A DNA stretch of 12,495 nt, from positions 1 to 12,495 of the forward strand of contig JANNAV010000315.1 in assembly GCA_031384695.1 (NCBI GenBank), in the 5' to 3' direction. A model generated the notes under the pieces. The model had not been told where the DNA came from. It did not search any database and saw nothing but the letters and a program-made list of their open reading frames with translations. The position numbers were made by a program, and so were the translations under genes. How positions within the stretch are numbered: the stretch's first letter is position 1; each line of letters starts with the position of its first letter. The DNA is from JANNAV01 sp031384695 (GTDB lineage Bacteria; Pseudomonadota; Alphaproteobacteria; Rhodobacterales; Rhodobacteraceae). Shown in pieces: positions 1 to 7,242 of the stretch.

Positions 1-1
1 C

Positions 2-241
2 ATCGACGCCTACAACAACGGTCGACGACTGAAGACCCTCAATGGTCTGACACCTGCGCAGTTCATCTGGAAAGAATGGCAAGCGGCACCCGAAACGTTC
101 ATCCGAGAACCGTGCCACTTGACCTCGGGACTATACACCTACAGCGTTTTGCATTTAATCTGGATCAGCAGATCAAATGCAAAACACAACATTCCCGGCG
201 TTTGGCCCGTCTTGGTTTGCCTTCAATCTGATTCAGATTAA
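2..241 (+). CDS. IS481-type transposase, C-terminal end (partial)
   Basis: The frame is already open at the window edge and stops at TAA 239-241. The first ~44 residues contain AYNNGRRLKTLNGLTP, then a W-x-x-x-P-E-x-F segment and an ending in GLYT. This matches the end of the integrase-core domain of IS481-family transposases, which typically finish near a P-G-L-N-T motif. The DDE catalytic residues lie upstream of the window. The frame continues about 35 residues past the expected end (after GLYT) and runs through two hairpin repeats. That tail has no family resemblance and probably reflects a lost stop or a fusion to flanking DNA. The copy may therefore be degenerate, but its 5' part cannot be judged. 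It lies directly upstream of motB in the same direction. An IS3-type integrase is a less likely alternative. Confidence 0.72.
   Translation: MDAYNNGRRLKTLNGLTPAQFIWKEWQAAPETFIREPCHLTSGLYTYSVLHLIWISRSNAKHNIPGVWPVLVCLQSDSD
146..185. repeat. Hairpin repeat A (inverted repeat, first of a related pair)
   Basis: The arms 146-162 and 169-185 are reverse complements over 17 nt with one A-C mismatch (157/174) and a 6-nt loop. The half-site reads gttttgcattt(a/g)atctg. The same half-site, with three differences, forms hairpin B at 213-251. No T-run follows on either strand, so it does not look like an intrinsic terminator. It lies inside the run-on part of the transposase frame. It could be an extragenic palindromic repeat, part of the IS end, or a regulator site. 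The structure is seen directly; the function is unknown. Confidence 0.8.
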
Positions 242-251
242 AGGCAAACCA
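213..251. repeat. Hairpin repeat B (inverted repeat, second of a related pair)
   Basis: The arms 213-230 and 234-251 pair over 18 nt with one C-A mismatch (224/240) and a 3-nt loop. Its half-site ggtttgcctt(c/t)aatctg is related to hairpin A at 146-185. Where the two hairpins differ at arm positions 2 and 8, both arms have changed together, so pairing is kept. The transposase run-on frame ends within the right arm. The hairpin lies about 45 bp upstream of the CtrA-like site before motB. No poly-T tract follows. Confidence 0.8.
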
Positions 252-295
252 CTTTAAGCGGGCGGCATGACAATAGATAGCTAAAATTGCGTCGC

Positions 296-310
296 TTAAG
301 CACCCGTCAA
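296..310. promoter_or_regulatory. CtrA-like binding site upstream of motB
   Basis: TTAA (296-299), a 7-nt spacer and TCAA (307-310) match 7 of 8 positions of the alphaproteobacterial CtrA consensus TTAA-N7-TTAA. The site ends about 35 bp before the first plausible motB start. Matching sites occur in front of flgE and between fliF and fliL, which strengthens an otherwise short motif. Recognised by eye only; no promoter elements could be placed with confidence. Confidence 0.45.
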
Positions 311-345
311 CGCTGTTTCGTTAGAACGGGAGATGGGTGTGAAAC

Positions 346-1206
346 ATGGGTGTGTGTATGGCTGGGCAATCAAATGCCGCGCCAGTCATCATCAAGCGGA
401 AGAAGATTATTCAGGGCGGCGGGCACCACGGTGGGGCGTGGAAAGTGGCCTATGCGGACTTTGTGACGGCCATGATGGCCTTCTTCATGCTGATGTGGCT
501 GCTGAACGCGACAACGGAAAAACAACGCAAGGGGATTGCGGATTACTTCAATCCCACGATTCCGGTCAACCGGGTGTCTGGCGGTGGCAATGGTGCCTTC
601 GGCGGCGATTCGACCTTTACCGAAGAAACCATGGCCGCCAATGGCACCGGGGCCAGCGATACCTCGCCCACCTCGCAAGACAAGGCGCAGGGCAATCAAA
701 GTGCCGATGCCGGCGAGGCCTCGGCGCAGGATGCCGCCGAACGGGCGCTGGCCGAGGTTGCAAGCGCCCTTGCCGCCAAGTCCGGTGAAAGCATGACGAT
801 GGCGCGTCTGATGCGCCATGTGGTCACCAAGGTAACCGACGAAGGCCTGGTGATCGAACTGTTTGATCTTGACACAGCCCCCCTGTTTGAATCCGACACG
901 GCAATACCTTCCGGGGCGACGGTTGAAATTGCTCTGCTTCTGGCCGAGATCCTTGGTCTGGCGAAAAACCAGATCGCGGTTGACGGCCATGTGCGCGCTT
1001 ATCCCATGACATTGATTAACAACCCGTCATGGGAACTTTCCGCCGCCCGCGCGCAGGCATTGCGCAACCTGCTGGAGGGCGACGGGGTGCCTACCGAACG
1101 GATCGCCCGCGTCAGCGGCCACGCCAACCGCAAACCCGCCACCAGCGATCCGATGGCGGTGCGCAACAACCGGATGGAGGTGATCCTGCTGCGGACGGAT
1201 CGCTGA
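346..1206 (+). CDS. motB: Flagellar motor stator protein MotB
   Basis: MotB is the peptidoglycan-anchored half of the proton-driven stator, pairing with MotA in the inner membrane. The protein has 286 aa. A basic N-terminus (IIKRKK, residues 15-20) is followed by G-G-A-W-K-V-A-Y-A-D-F-V-T-A-M-M-A-F-F. Asp38 in this single transmembrane helix corresponds to the proton-carrying aspartate (D32 of E. coli MotB). A low-complexity linker (~70-135) leads to an OmpA-like peptidoglycan-binding domain (~165-280), with NPSWELSAARAQALRNLL, VSGHANR and a terminal NNRMEVILL. The start is uncertain: ATG 346 is used, but ATG 358 (MAGQSN...) is equally plausible, since neither has a strong ribosome site. It is separated from motA by about 10 kb, as in other alphaproteobacteria. 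A CtrA-like site at 296-310 precedes it. Confidence 0.95.
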   Translation: MGVCMAGQSNAAPVIIKRKKIIQGGGHHGGAWKVAYADFVTAMMAFFMLMWLLNATTEKQRKGIADYFNPTIPVNRVSGGGNGAFGGDSTFTEETMAANGTGASDTSPTSQDKAQGNQSADAGEASAQDAAERALAEVASALAAKSGESMTMARLMRHVVTKVTDEGLVIELFDLDTAPLFESDTAIPSGATVEIALLLAEILGLAKNQIAVDGHVRAYPMTLINNPSWELSAARAQALRNLLEGDGVPTERIARVSGHANRKPATSDPMAVRNNRMEVILLRTDR

Positions 1207-1228
1207 GAAACACCGACAATTTTAAGCG

Positions 1229-1243
1229 TTAGGGTGATGTTAA
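1229..1243. promoter_or_regulatory. CtrA-like binding site upstream of flgE
   Basis: TTAG (1229-1232), a 7-nt spacer and TTAA (1240-1243) match 7 of 8 positions of TTAA-N7-TTAA. It is in the 92-bp gap between motB and flgE, 55 bp before the flgE start, and suggests that the flgE-flgK-flgL-flgI unit has its own promoter rather than depending only on read-through from motB. Motif seen by eye; the regulator is inferred. Confidence 0.45.
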
Positions 1244-1298
1244 GCCGCTTGGCACAGTTTGGCCGGATATAGGTCGAAGCTGCAGAAAGGCGCAATCG

Positions 1299-2603
1299 AT
1301 GACGATATCCTCTTCGCTAAATGCGGGGGTGGCAGGGCTGAATGCCAATGCCAACCGTCTTGCCACCATCGCCGACAATATCGCGAACTCGTCAACCTTC
1401 GGCTACAGGCGGGCGCAGGTTGATTTTCATTCCGTGGTCACCGGGGGCAGTTCGCATTCGCTGTACTCGGCAGGCGGGGTGCGGGTCTCCAACATGCGGC
1501 TGATTGATCAGCGCGGCTCGCTGATCTCCACCTCCAACCCCACCGATATCGCGCTGGACGGGCGCGGTTTCATCGCGGTGACGGATATCGCGTCGCTGAC
1601 CGGCAACGAGACCAGCTATCCGGTGACGCTGGCCACCACCGGATCGTTCCGGCCCGATGCGCAAGGCGTGCTGCGCACTGATTCCGGCCATGTTCTGATG
1701 GGCTGGCCCGCCAATCCCGATGGCAGCATGGGCACATTTCCGCGCGATACGATGAGCGGGCTGGAGCCGGTTCGCATCAACGCCAACCAATATGTCGGCA
1801 ACCCGACCTCGGAGATGAGCCTTGGGGTGAACCTGCCCGCCGTCTCGACCGTCAGCGGCGCCAACGGCAATCCGTTCAATCTGACGGTGGAGTATTTCGG
1901 CAACGTCGGCACCTCGGAATCGCTGGATTTCACGTTCACGCCAACCGTGCCCACCACCGGCGCCTCCAATACCTGGACGATGAAGATCACCGACAGCGCC
2001 TCGGCTGGGGCGGTGGTGGGCGAATACACCGTCACCTTCAACAATACCCAGTTCGGCGGTGGCACCCTGCAAACCGTGACGCCCATCACCGGTGGCGCGT
2101 TCAACGCAGCCGATGGCAAGATCGCGCTGACGGTGGGCGGCGGTGATATCTCGCTCAGCATCGGCATTCCTGGCGAGCCGAACGGCATGACCCAGCTTTC
2201 GGCCCAGTTCGCCCCGGTTTCCATCAGCAAGAACGGCACCCCGGTGGCCAGTCTGCAATCGGTTGAGGTTGACGAGAAAGGCTATCTCTACGCGATCTAC
2301 GATCAGGGCTTTACCCGGCGGATCTTCCAACTGCCGGTGATCGACGTGCCAAACCCCAATGGTCTGCTGGCGCTGAACAACCAGACCTATCAGACCTCGC
2401 CCGCTTCGGGGCCGTACTATCTGTGGGATGCGGGCGATGGGCCGACCGGCACGATTGCGGGCTTTTCGCGCGAAGAATCCGCCACCGACGTGGCGGCGGA
2501 ACTGACGCAACTGATCCAGACCCAGCGCGCCTATTCGTCGAACGCCAAGGTGATTCAGACGGTGGACGAGATGTGGCAGGAAACCACCAACATCAAACGC
2601 TGA
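1299..2603 (+). CDS. flgE: Flagellar hook protein FlgE
   Basis: FlgE polymerises outside the cell into the curved hook joining the rod to the filament, and is exported by the flagellar type III system. The protein has 434 aa, a little longer than E. coli FlgE (402). The N-terminal rod/hook motif is clear: SSLNAGVAGLNANANRLATI, then A-D-N-I-A-N-S-S-T-F-G-Y-R (residues ~5-39). The middle (~90-370) carries the variable surface domains, rich in Thr, Gly and Asn. The C-terminal helix LTQLIQTQRAYSSNAKVIQT followed by V-D-E-M (~403-426) is the conserved axial-protein ending. A gaaagg ribosome site lies 8 nt before the ATG. It is first of four closely spaced genes (flgE-flgK-flgL-flgI). The middle domain is too divergent to align by eye. 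Confidence 0.96.
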   Translation: MTISSSLNAGVAGLNANANRLATIADNIANSSTFGYRRAQVDFHSVVTGGSSHSLYSAGGVRVSNMRLIDQRGSLISTSNPTDIALDGRGFIAVTDIASLTGNETSYPVTLATTGSFRPDAQGVLRTDSGHVLMGWPANPDGSMGTFPRDTMSGLEPVRINANQYVGNPTSEMSLGVNLPAVSTVSGANGNPFNLTVEYFGNVGTSESLDFTFTPTVPTTGASNTWTMKITDSASAGAVVGEYTVTFNNTQFGGGTLQTVTPITGGAFNAADGKIALTVGGGDISLSIGIPGEPNGMTQLSAQFAPVSISKNGTPVASLQSVEVDEKGYLYAIYDQGFTRRIFQLPVIDVPNPNGLLALNNQTYQTSPASGPYYLWDAGDGPTGTIAGFSREESATDVAAELTQLIQTQRAYSSNAKVIQTVDEMWQETTNIKR

Positions 2604-2619
2604 CGCCAGGGGGGATTGA

Positions 2620-4077
2620 ATGAGCATCGCGGGCAGCCTTTCCAGCGCGCTTTCCGGGCTGACGACCGCCGCCCGGGCGGCCGAGGTGGTGTCCTCGAAC
2701 ATTGCCAACGCGCAGACCCCCGGCTATGGCCGCCGCGAGTTGCAGACCTCGGCGCGGGTGGTGGGTGGCTCGGGGCAGGGGGTGCAGGTTACCGGCGTCA
2801 CCCGCGCGTCGAACATGATCGTGATCGGCGACCGGCGGATTGCCGAGGCTGGCACCGGCGACCGTGAGGCGCGGGCCGGGTTTTTCGGGCGCCTCGAACG
2901 GGTGATCGGCACGCCCGACAGTGTCACCTCGCTGGGCAGCCGGATCGCGGCCTTTGATGCCGCCCTGATCGAGGCCTCGTCGCGCCCCGATTCCGAGGCC
3001 CGCCTGTCGCGGGTGGCCGACGCCGCCCGCAGCCTGACCAGCCATATCTCGCAGGCCGCCACCGAAATCCAATCCGCCCGCACGGCGGCCGATACAAGGA
3101 TCGGCACCGAGGTGAACCGGCTGAACACCGCACTTGGCCGGATTGCCGAGCTGAACTCCAGGATTCTCGCCAACTCCGGCTTGGGCCGTGATGCCTCGGC
3201 CCTGTTCGATCAGCGCCAGCAAGTGGTTGATTCCATTGCCAGCATCATTCCGGTGCGCGAAGTGCCGCGCGACAACGGCCAGATTGCCCTGATGACGGTG
3301 GGGGGCGCCATTTTGCTGGACGGTCAGCCGCAGCAACTGGCGTTCACATCGATCGGCATCGTGTTGCCGGGGATGACCGAGGCGACCGGCGCCCTTTCGG
3401 GCCTGACACTCAACGGCCGCCCGGTTGCCACCTCCGGCGACAACAGCCTGATTGCCGGTGGGTCGCTGGCCGCGCAGTTTGCCATCCGCGACGATATAGC
3501 CCCCAAGGCGCAGGCGCAGCTTGACGCGGTTTCGCGCGATCTGATCGAACGGTTTTCGGCCCCCGGCCTTGATCCGACGCTGGCCCCCGGCGCGCCCGGA
3601 TTGTTCACCGATGCGGGTGGTGCCTTCGTGGCCAGTGACGAGATCGGCCTTTCTCAACGGCTGCGCCTGAACGCCGCCGCCGATCCGGCGCAAGGCGGCG
3701 CTCTTTGGCGCCTGCGCGACGGGCTTGGCGCCGCCTCGCAAGGTGCCGTGGGCGACGCCACCCTGATCAACGGCTTGCAGGCTGCCTTGAACGCCCCCCG
3801 GATACCGGTATCGGGCGGCTTTACCGCCGGCAGCCGCAGCTTTTCGGCCCTGTCGGCAGACCTTCTGTCCAGCGTGGCTTCTTCGCGGCTGACGGCCGAA
3901 AACGAGGCCAGTTTTTCGGCGGCGCAAACCGATACCCTGCGCGGCCTGGAACTGGCCGACGGCGTTGATACCGATCAGGAACTCCAGCAACTGCTGTTGA
4001 TCGAACAATCCTATGCGGCCAACGCGCGGGTGGTGCAAACCATTGATGACATGATCCAAACCCTGTTGAGCCTGTAA
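2620..4077 (+). CDS. flgK: Flagellar hook-associated protein 1 FlgK
   Basis: FlgK forms the first ring of the hook-filament junction. The protein has 485 aa, shorter than E. coli FlgK (547), which implies a reduced outer domain. It starts with SIAGSLSSALSGLTTAARAA and the axial motif S-S-N-I-A-N-A-Q-T-P-G-Y-G-R (~25-38). The segment ~145-215 (IGTEVNRLNTALGRIAELNS, then FDQRQQVVDSI) is the typical FlgK helical region. It ends with LLLIEQSYAANARVVQTIDD, the conserved C-terminal coiled helix. A ggggg(a) ribosome site stands just before the ATG, 16 bp after flgE. The next gene, flgL, starts one base after its stop, so translation of the junction proteins is probably coupled. Confidence 0.95.
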   Translation: MSIAGSLSSALSGLTTAARAAEVVSSNIANAQTPGYGRRELQTSARVVGGSGQGVQVTGVTRASNMIVIGDRRIAEAGTGDREARAGFFGRLERVIGTPDSVTSLGSRIAAFDAALIEASSRPDSEARLSRVADAARSLTSHISQAATEIQSARTAADTRIGTEVNRLNTALGRIAELNSRILANSGLGRDASALFDQRQQVVDSIASIIPVREVPRDNGQIALMTVGGAILLDGQPQQLAFTSIGIVLPGMTEATGALSGLTLNGRPVATSGDNSLIAGGSLAAQFAIRDDIAPKAQAQLDAVSRDLIERFSAPGLDPTLAPGAPGLFTDAGGAFVASDEIGLSQRLRLNAAADPAQGGALWRLRDGLGAASQGAVGDATLINGLQAALNAPRIPVSGGFTAGSRSFSALSADLLSSVASSRLTAENEASFSAAQTDTLRGLELADGVDTDQELQQLLLIEQSYAANARVVQTIDDMIQTLLSL

Positions 4078-4078
4078 G

Positions 4079-5083
4079 ATGAGCATTGTTTCCATCGGCG
4101 ATCTTGCCCAGTCTTTCCTGCTCCGGCGCCAGAACGTGCTGCTGAAATCGGATTTGCAACGCCTCTCGACCGAGCTTACCACCGGGCAGGTCACCGATGT
4201 GGCGGCGCGGCTTTCCGGCGATCTTGTGCCGATTTCCGGGCTGGATGCCTCGCTGTCAAGCCTGCGCGCCTACCGCGCCGTCAACAGCGAGGCCGCCCTT
4301 TTCACCGGCGTGATGCAAACCGCGCTGGGCAGGATCGACAACCTGTCGCTGGATATGAGCAAATCGCTTAACCTTGTGGCCATCACGCCGCAGCCTGCGC
4401 GCCTTGCGGCGGTTGCCGCCGAGGCGCGCCAGAATTTCGATGCCGCGGTGGCCACGCTGAACACCCGCTTTGGCGACCGCAGCATTTTTGCGGGCAAGGC
4501 CACCAATGGGGCCGCGGTGATCGACAGCGCTGCCATGCTGTCGCAGATCGAGGCGCAGGCGGCGGGGGCGCTGTCTGCGGCGGATGTCGAGGCGGCGGTG
4601 ACGGCCTGGTTTGATGCGCCTTCCGGCTATAACGCGGGCGCCTATCTGGGCGGTGCGGCGCTGGCGCCCTGGACCATCGGGCAGGGCGAGCAGGCAAACG
4701 CCGATGTTATCGCCACTGATCCTGCGATTCGCGATACGCTGAAAGGCCTCGCAATGGCCGCCCTCTTGGATCGTGGCGTGCTCGCGGGCCAGCCCGAAGC
4801 CCGGCAAGACCTTGCCCGGCGCGCCGGTGCCAGCCTGCTGAATTCGCAATCCGGCCGGGTGCTGCTGTCGGCGCGGCTGGGAACCGTCGAGGCGCAGATC
4901 GAAAGCGCCACCACCAGCAACAGCGCCGAGGCTTCGGCGCTGGAGATCGCCCGCGCCGGCATGGTCGCCGCCGATCCATACGAGACCGCTTCAAAGCTGG
5001 AACAGGCCCAGACCCAACTTGAAACCATCTACGCCATCACCGCGCGCATGACGCGCCTCAGCCTTATGGATTTCCTCAGATGA
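4079..5083 (+). CDS. flgL: Flagellar hook-associated protein 3 FlgL
   Basis: FlgL is the second junction protein, between FlgK and the flagellin filament. The protein has 334 aa (E. coli 317). The N-terminal half is helical and flagellin-like: LLRRQNVLLKSDLQRLSTEL, then T-T-G-Q-V-T-D-V (~15-42), in line with the N-terminal domain of FlgL and flagellins. The segment around NFDAAVATLNTRFGDRSIFA, then G (~120-140), is the usual FlgL/flagellin 'F-x-G' strand. The C-terminal helix SKLEQAQTQLETIYAITARM (~303-322) completes the coiled pair. It begins one base after the flgK stop without a clear ribosome site and overlaps the flgI start by 4 bases (ATGA). A flagellin is unlikely given the position and the flgK neighbour. 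Confidence 0.93.
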   Translation: MSIVSIGDLAQSFLLRRQNVLLKSDLQRLSTELTTGQVTDVAARLSGDLVPISGLDASLSSLRAYRAVNSEAALFTGVMQTALGRIDNLSLDMSKSLNLVAITPQPARLAAVAAEARQNFDAAVATLNTRFGDRSIFAGKATNGAAVIDSAAMLSQIEAQAAGALSAADVEAAVTAWFDAPSGYNAGAYLGGAALAPWTIGQGEQANADVIATDPAIRDTLKGLAMAALLDRGVLAGQPEARQDLARRAGASLLNSQSGRVLLSARLGTVEAQIESATTSNSAEASALEIARAGMVAADPYETASKLEQAQTQLETIYAITARMTRLSLMDFLR

Positions 5084-6180
5084 TCAAAACCCTCGCCTGC
5101 CTTTTGCTGTTGGCCCTGCCCCAGATTGCCGCAGCCGGGCCGATCCGCATCAAGGATCTGGTGGAATTCGACGGTGTGCGTGGCAACAATCTGGTGGGCT
5201 ATGGGCTTGTTGTCGGCCTCAACGGCACCGGCGACGGCATCCGCAACGCGCCCTTCACCGAAGAGATCATGTCGAACCTGCTGGAACGGCTGGGGGTGAA
5301 TGTTTCGGGCGAAGAGTATCGGCCCAAAAACGTGGCGGCGGTGTTCGTGACCGCCACCTTGCCGCCCTTCGCCCGTTCGGGCGCGCGCATTGATGTGACG
5401 GTTTCGGCGATTGGCGATGCGAAAAGCCTGCTGGGCGGCACGCTGGTGATGACACCGCTGAACGGCGCGGACGGGCAGATTTATGCCGTCTCGCAAGGGG
5501 CGATCATTGCGGGCGGGGTCTCGGCGGAAGGCGAGGCCGCGCGCGTGGTGCAAGGCGTGCCCACCGCCGGGGTGATCCCGTCGGGTGCTTATGTGGAGCG
5601 TGAGGTGGAGTTCGATTTCACCCAGCTCAGCTCGATCCGGCTGGCGCTGAAATCGCCGGATTTCACCACGGCGGCGCGGATCGAAGATGCGATCAACCGC
5701 GAATTTGGCCGTGGCGTCGCGGTGATGCTCGATTCCGGTACGGTGGAGCTGGATATCCGCGCCACCAGGTCCGCCTCGCCCGCGCGCGCCATCAGTCGGG
5801 TCGAGGTGATCGAGGTTGAGCCGGAAACCCGGGCGCGGGTGGTGGTGGATCAACGCTCGGGCACCATCGTGATGGGCGAAGACGTGCGGATCAGCCGGGT
5901 TGCGGTGGCGCAGGGCAATCTGACGCTGCGGATCGAGGAAGCGCCGGTTGTGGTGCAACCGAACCCGTTCTCCGAAGGCGAAACCATCGTGGTGCCGCGC
6001 AGTTCGGTTGATATCACCAAGGACAAGGGCAAAGGTCTGGCCGAAGTCACCGGCGGCACCAGCCTTTCGGAAGTTGTGGCAGGTCTGAACGCCCTTGGTG
6101 TGGCGCCGCATGACATGATCGACATTCTGAAAAGCATCAATGCGGCGGGGGCGCTGCATGCCGAGTTTCTGGTGAACTGA
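5080..6180 (+). CDS. flgI: Flagellar P-ring protein FlgI
   Basis: FlgI assembles the P-ring around the rod in the peptidoglycan layer. The protein has 366 aa, the usual family length. It begins with a Sec signal peptide (MIKTLACLLLLALPQIAAA, probable cleavage after residue 19), followed by the family hallmark IRIKDLVEFDGVRGNNLVGY, then G-L-V-V-G-L-N-G-T-G-D. Other conserved stretches are KNVAAVFVTATLPPFARSGA, RIDVTVSAIGDAKSLLGGTL, and the C-terminal LNALGVAPHDMIDILKSINA ending in A-G-A-L-H-A-E. Its ATG overlaps the flgL stop, and it is the last gene of the rightward hook unit. Only 25 GC-rich bases separate its stop from the convergent fliP stop, and no intrinsic terminator is visible there. 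The L-ring gene flgH and the P-ring chaperone flgA are not in this window. Confidence 0.97.
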   Translation: MIKTLACLLLLALPQIAAAGPIRIKDLVEFDGVRGNNLVGYGLVVGLNGTGDGIRNAPFTEEIMSNLLERLGVNVSGEEYRPKNVAAVFVTATLPPFARSGARIDVTVSAIGDAKSLLGGTLVMTPLNGADGQIYAVSQGAIIAGGVSAEGEAARVVQGVPTAGVIPSGAYVEREVEFDFTQLSSIRLALKSPDFTTAARIEDAINREFGRGVAVMLDSGTVELDIRATRSASPARAISRVEVIEVEPETRARVVVDQRSGTIVMGEDVRISRVAVAQGNLTLRIEEAPVVVQPNPFSEGETIVVPRSSVDITKDKGKGLAEVTGGTSLSEVVAGLNALGVAPHDMIDILKSINAAGALHAEFLVN

Positions 6181-6205
6181 AAGGCCCCCGGGGCGCGGTG
6201 GCAGA

Positions 6206-6973
6206 TCAGAAATAGCTGCGCACCAGCGCACCCGACACAAGGCTCCAGCCATCGGCGACTACAAAGAACGCCAGCTTGAACGGCAAGGACACCACTGCAG
6301 GCGGCACCATCATCATCCCCATCGACATCAGCACGGCGGCGACCACCAGATCAATGATCAGAAACGGCATGAAGATCAGAAAGCCGATCTCGAACGCCCG
6401 CTGAATTTCCGAAAGAATGAACGACGGCACCAAAAGTGACAGGGCCGCATCCGCAGGCGCACCCACAGCCCCCGGCCGCAGGGCCTGCATGGCCGCGAAA
6501 GTATCGGCATCAAGCCGGTTGGTCATGAAAACCCGGAACGGCGCCAGTACCGCCGGAAAGGCCGTCTGCAGATCCATCGCACCGCTTTGCAACGGCTCGA
6601 TCCCCTTGACCCAGGCCTCAGTAAACACCGGATCCATCACGAACCAGGTCAGAAACAACGCGAGGCTGACGATCAGCATGTTCGGCGGCGATTGCTGCAA
6701 CCCGATGGCTTGCCGCAGGATCGAGAGAACCGTGACGATAAAGGGAAAACAGGTGATCATCACCGCGAGGCCCGGCACCAGGCTTAGCACGGTGATCAGC
6801 ACCAGCAGTTGGATCGACCGCGTTGCCAGTGATCCGTCATCGCCCAGATCAATCGAGATGCCTTGCGCCAGCAGCGGCCCGCTGACCACAAGGATCAGCG
6901 CCGCCGCCACCAGCAGGGCGCGGCTTAACCCCGCCAGCCGCAATTCCGCCAGCCGCATCAAAGCCTGCGCCAT
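6206..6973 (-). CDS. fliP: Flagellar type III export gate protein FliP
   Basis: FliP is a core subunit of the export gate (FliP5-Q4-R1) in the middle of the MS-ring. The protein has 255 aa from ATG 6973, close to the usual 245-255. An N-terminal signal-like hydrophobic segment (~16-37) is followed by transmembrane helices. Diagnostic motifs are FPFIVTVLSILRQAIGLQQS, then P-P-N (~75-98), FLTWFVMDPVF, and near the end FEIGFLIFMPFLIIDLVVAA, then V-L-M-S-M-G-M-M-M-V-P-P and SLPFKLAFFVVADGW. The start overlaps the fliN stop (TGATG); an in-frame TTG one codon upstream (6976) is less likely. It is the last gene of the fliF-fliH-fliN-fliP unit. The usual partners fliO, fliQ and fliR are not adjacent. 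Confidence 0.96.
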   Translation of the reverse strand: MAQALMRLAELRLAGLSRALLVAAALILVVSGPLLAQGISIDLGDDGSLATRSIQLLVLITVLSLVPGLAVMITCFPFIVTVLSILRQAIGLQQSPPNMLIVSLALFLTWFVMDPVFTEAWVKGIEPLQSGAMDLQTAFPAVLAPFRVFMTNRLDADTFAAMQALRPGAVGAPADAALSLLVPSFILSEIQRAFEIGFLIFMPFLIIDLVVAAVLMSMGMMMVPPAVVSLPFKLAFFVVADGWSLVSGALVRSYF

Positions 6974-7242
6974 CAAAGCCCGCCGCGCAGATTGGCCACC
7001 TCGGTCAGGCGCACGGCCAACTGGCCCGAGGGATCGCCCTCCACCTCCTGCAACTCGCCGCGCGCAATCAGCCTGTCGCCGACGTACAGTTCTACCGGAT
7101 CATCCACCCGGCGGTCCAGCGCCAGCACCGCGTCGCGGCTGAGGCGCAGCAGATCGCGCACCAGCGGCCGGGCTTTGCCGACCGAAATGATCACCTCGAT
7201 CGGCACCTGGCCGAAGGGGTTGGTGTCGGGCAGTTCATCCAT
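6973..7242 (-). CDS. fliN: Flagellar motor switch protein FliN
   Basis: FliN is the C-ring component that binds FliH for export docking and takes part in rotational switching. The protein has 89 aa, essentially a single SpoA domain: VPIEVIISVGKARPLVRDLL (~11-30), then LDRRVDDPVELYVGDRLIAR, then G-E-L-Q-E-V, with a final VRLTEV. It lacks the long N-terminal extension of enteric FliN (137 aa). The start at ATG 7242 is preferred because a GGA-type ribosome site (aaaggaacg) stands ~8 nt upstream. The frame stays open to 7386, but the upstream part lies inside fliH and reads as low-complexity basic sequence. It overlaps the fliH 3' end by 8 bases and the fliP start by 1 base. Confidence 0.9.
   Translation of the reverse strand: MDELPDTNPFGQVPIEVIISVGKARPLVRDLLRLSRDAVLALDRRVDDPVELYVGDRLIARGELQEVEGDPSGQLAVRLTEVANLRGGL

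Noticed and set aside
146..251. Hairpins as a CRISPR array or intrinsic terminators
   Set aside because: There are only two units, each an imperfect palindrome, with no regular spacer pattern; no T-run follows either stem.
333..788. Open frame starting at ATG 333, just after GGGAG
   Set aside because: It overlaps motB in another frame, encodes a Cys/Arg/Gly-rich sequence with no domain, and the GGGAG is too close to the ATG to act as its ribosome site.
1249..1265. Possible sigma-54 promoter before flgE (TTGGCAC -24 element)
   Set aside because: The -24 half is good, but at the required spacing the -12 GC is missing (CC instead); sigma-54 promoters do not tolerate this well.
2593..4194. Long open frames antisense to flgE, flgK, flgI, the fliF region and motA (for example 2593-4194 minus, 5029-6252 minus, 6992-8488 plus, 10462-12015 minus)
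   Set aside because: High GC leaves opposite strands open. Their translations are low-complexity (Arg, Gly, Ala, Pro, His or Ser rich) without recognisable domains, while the overlapped frames are clear flagellar genes.
6181..6205. Possible bidirectional terminator between convergent flgI and fliP
   Set aside because: The only symmetry is a short CCCCGGGG run without a usable loop or T-tract.
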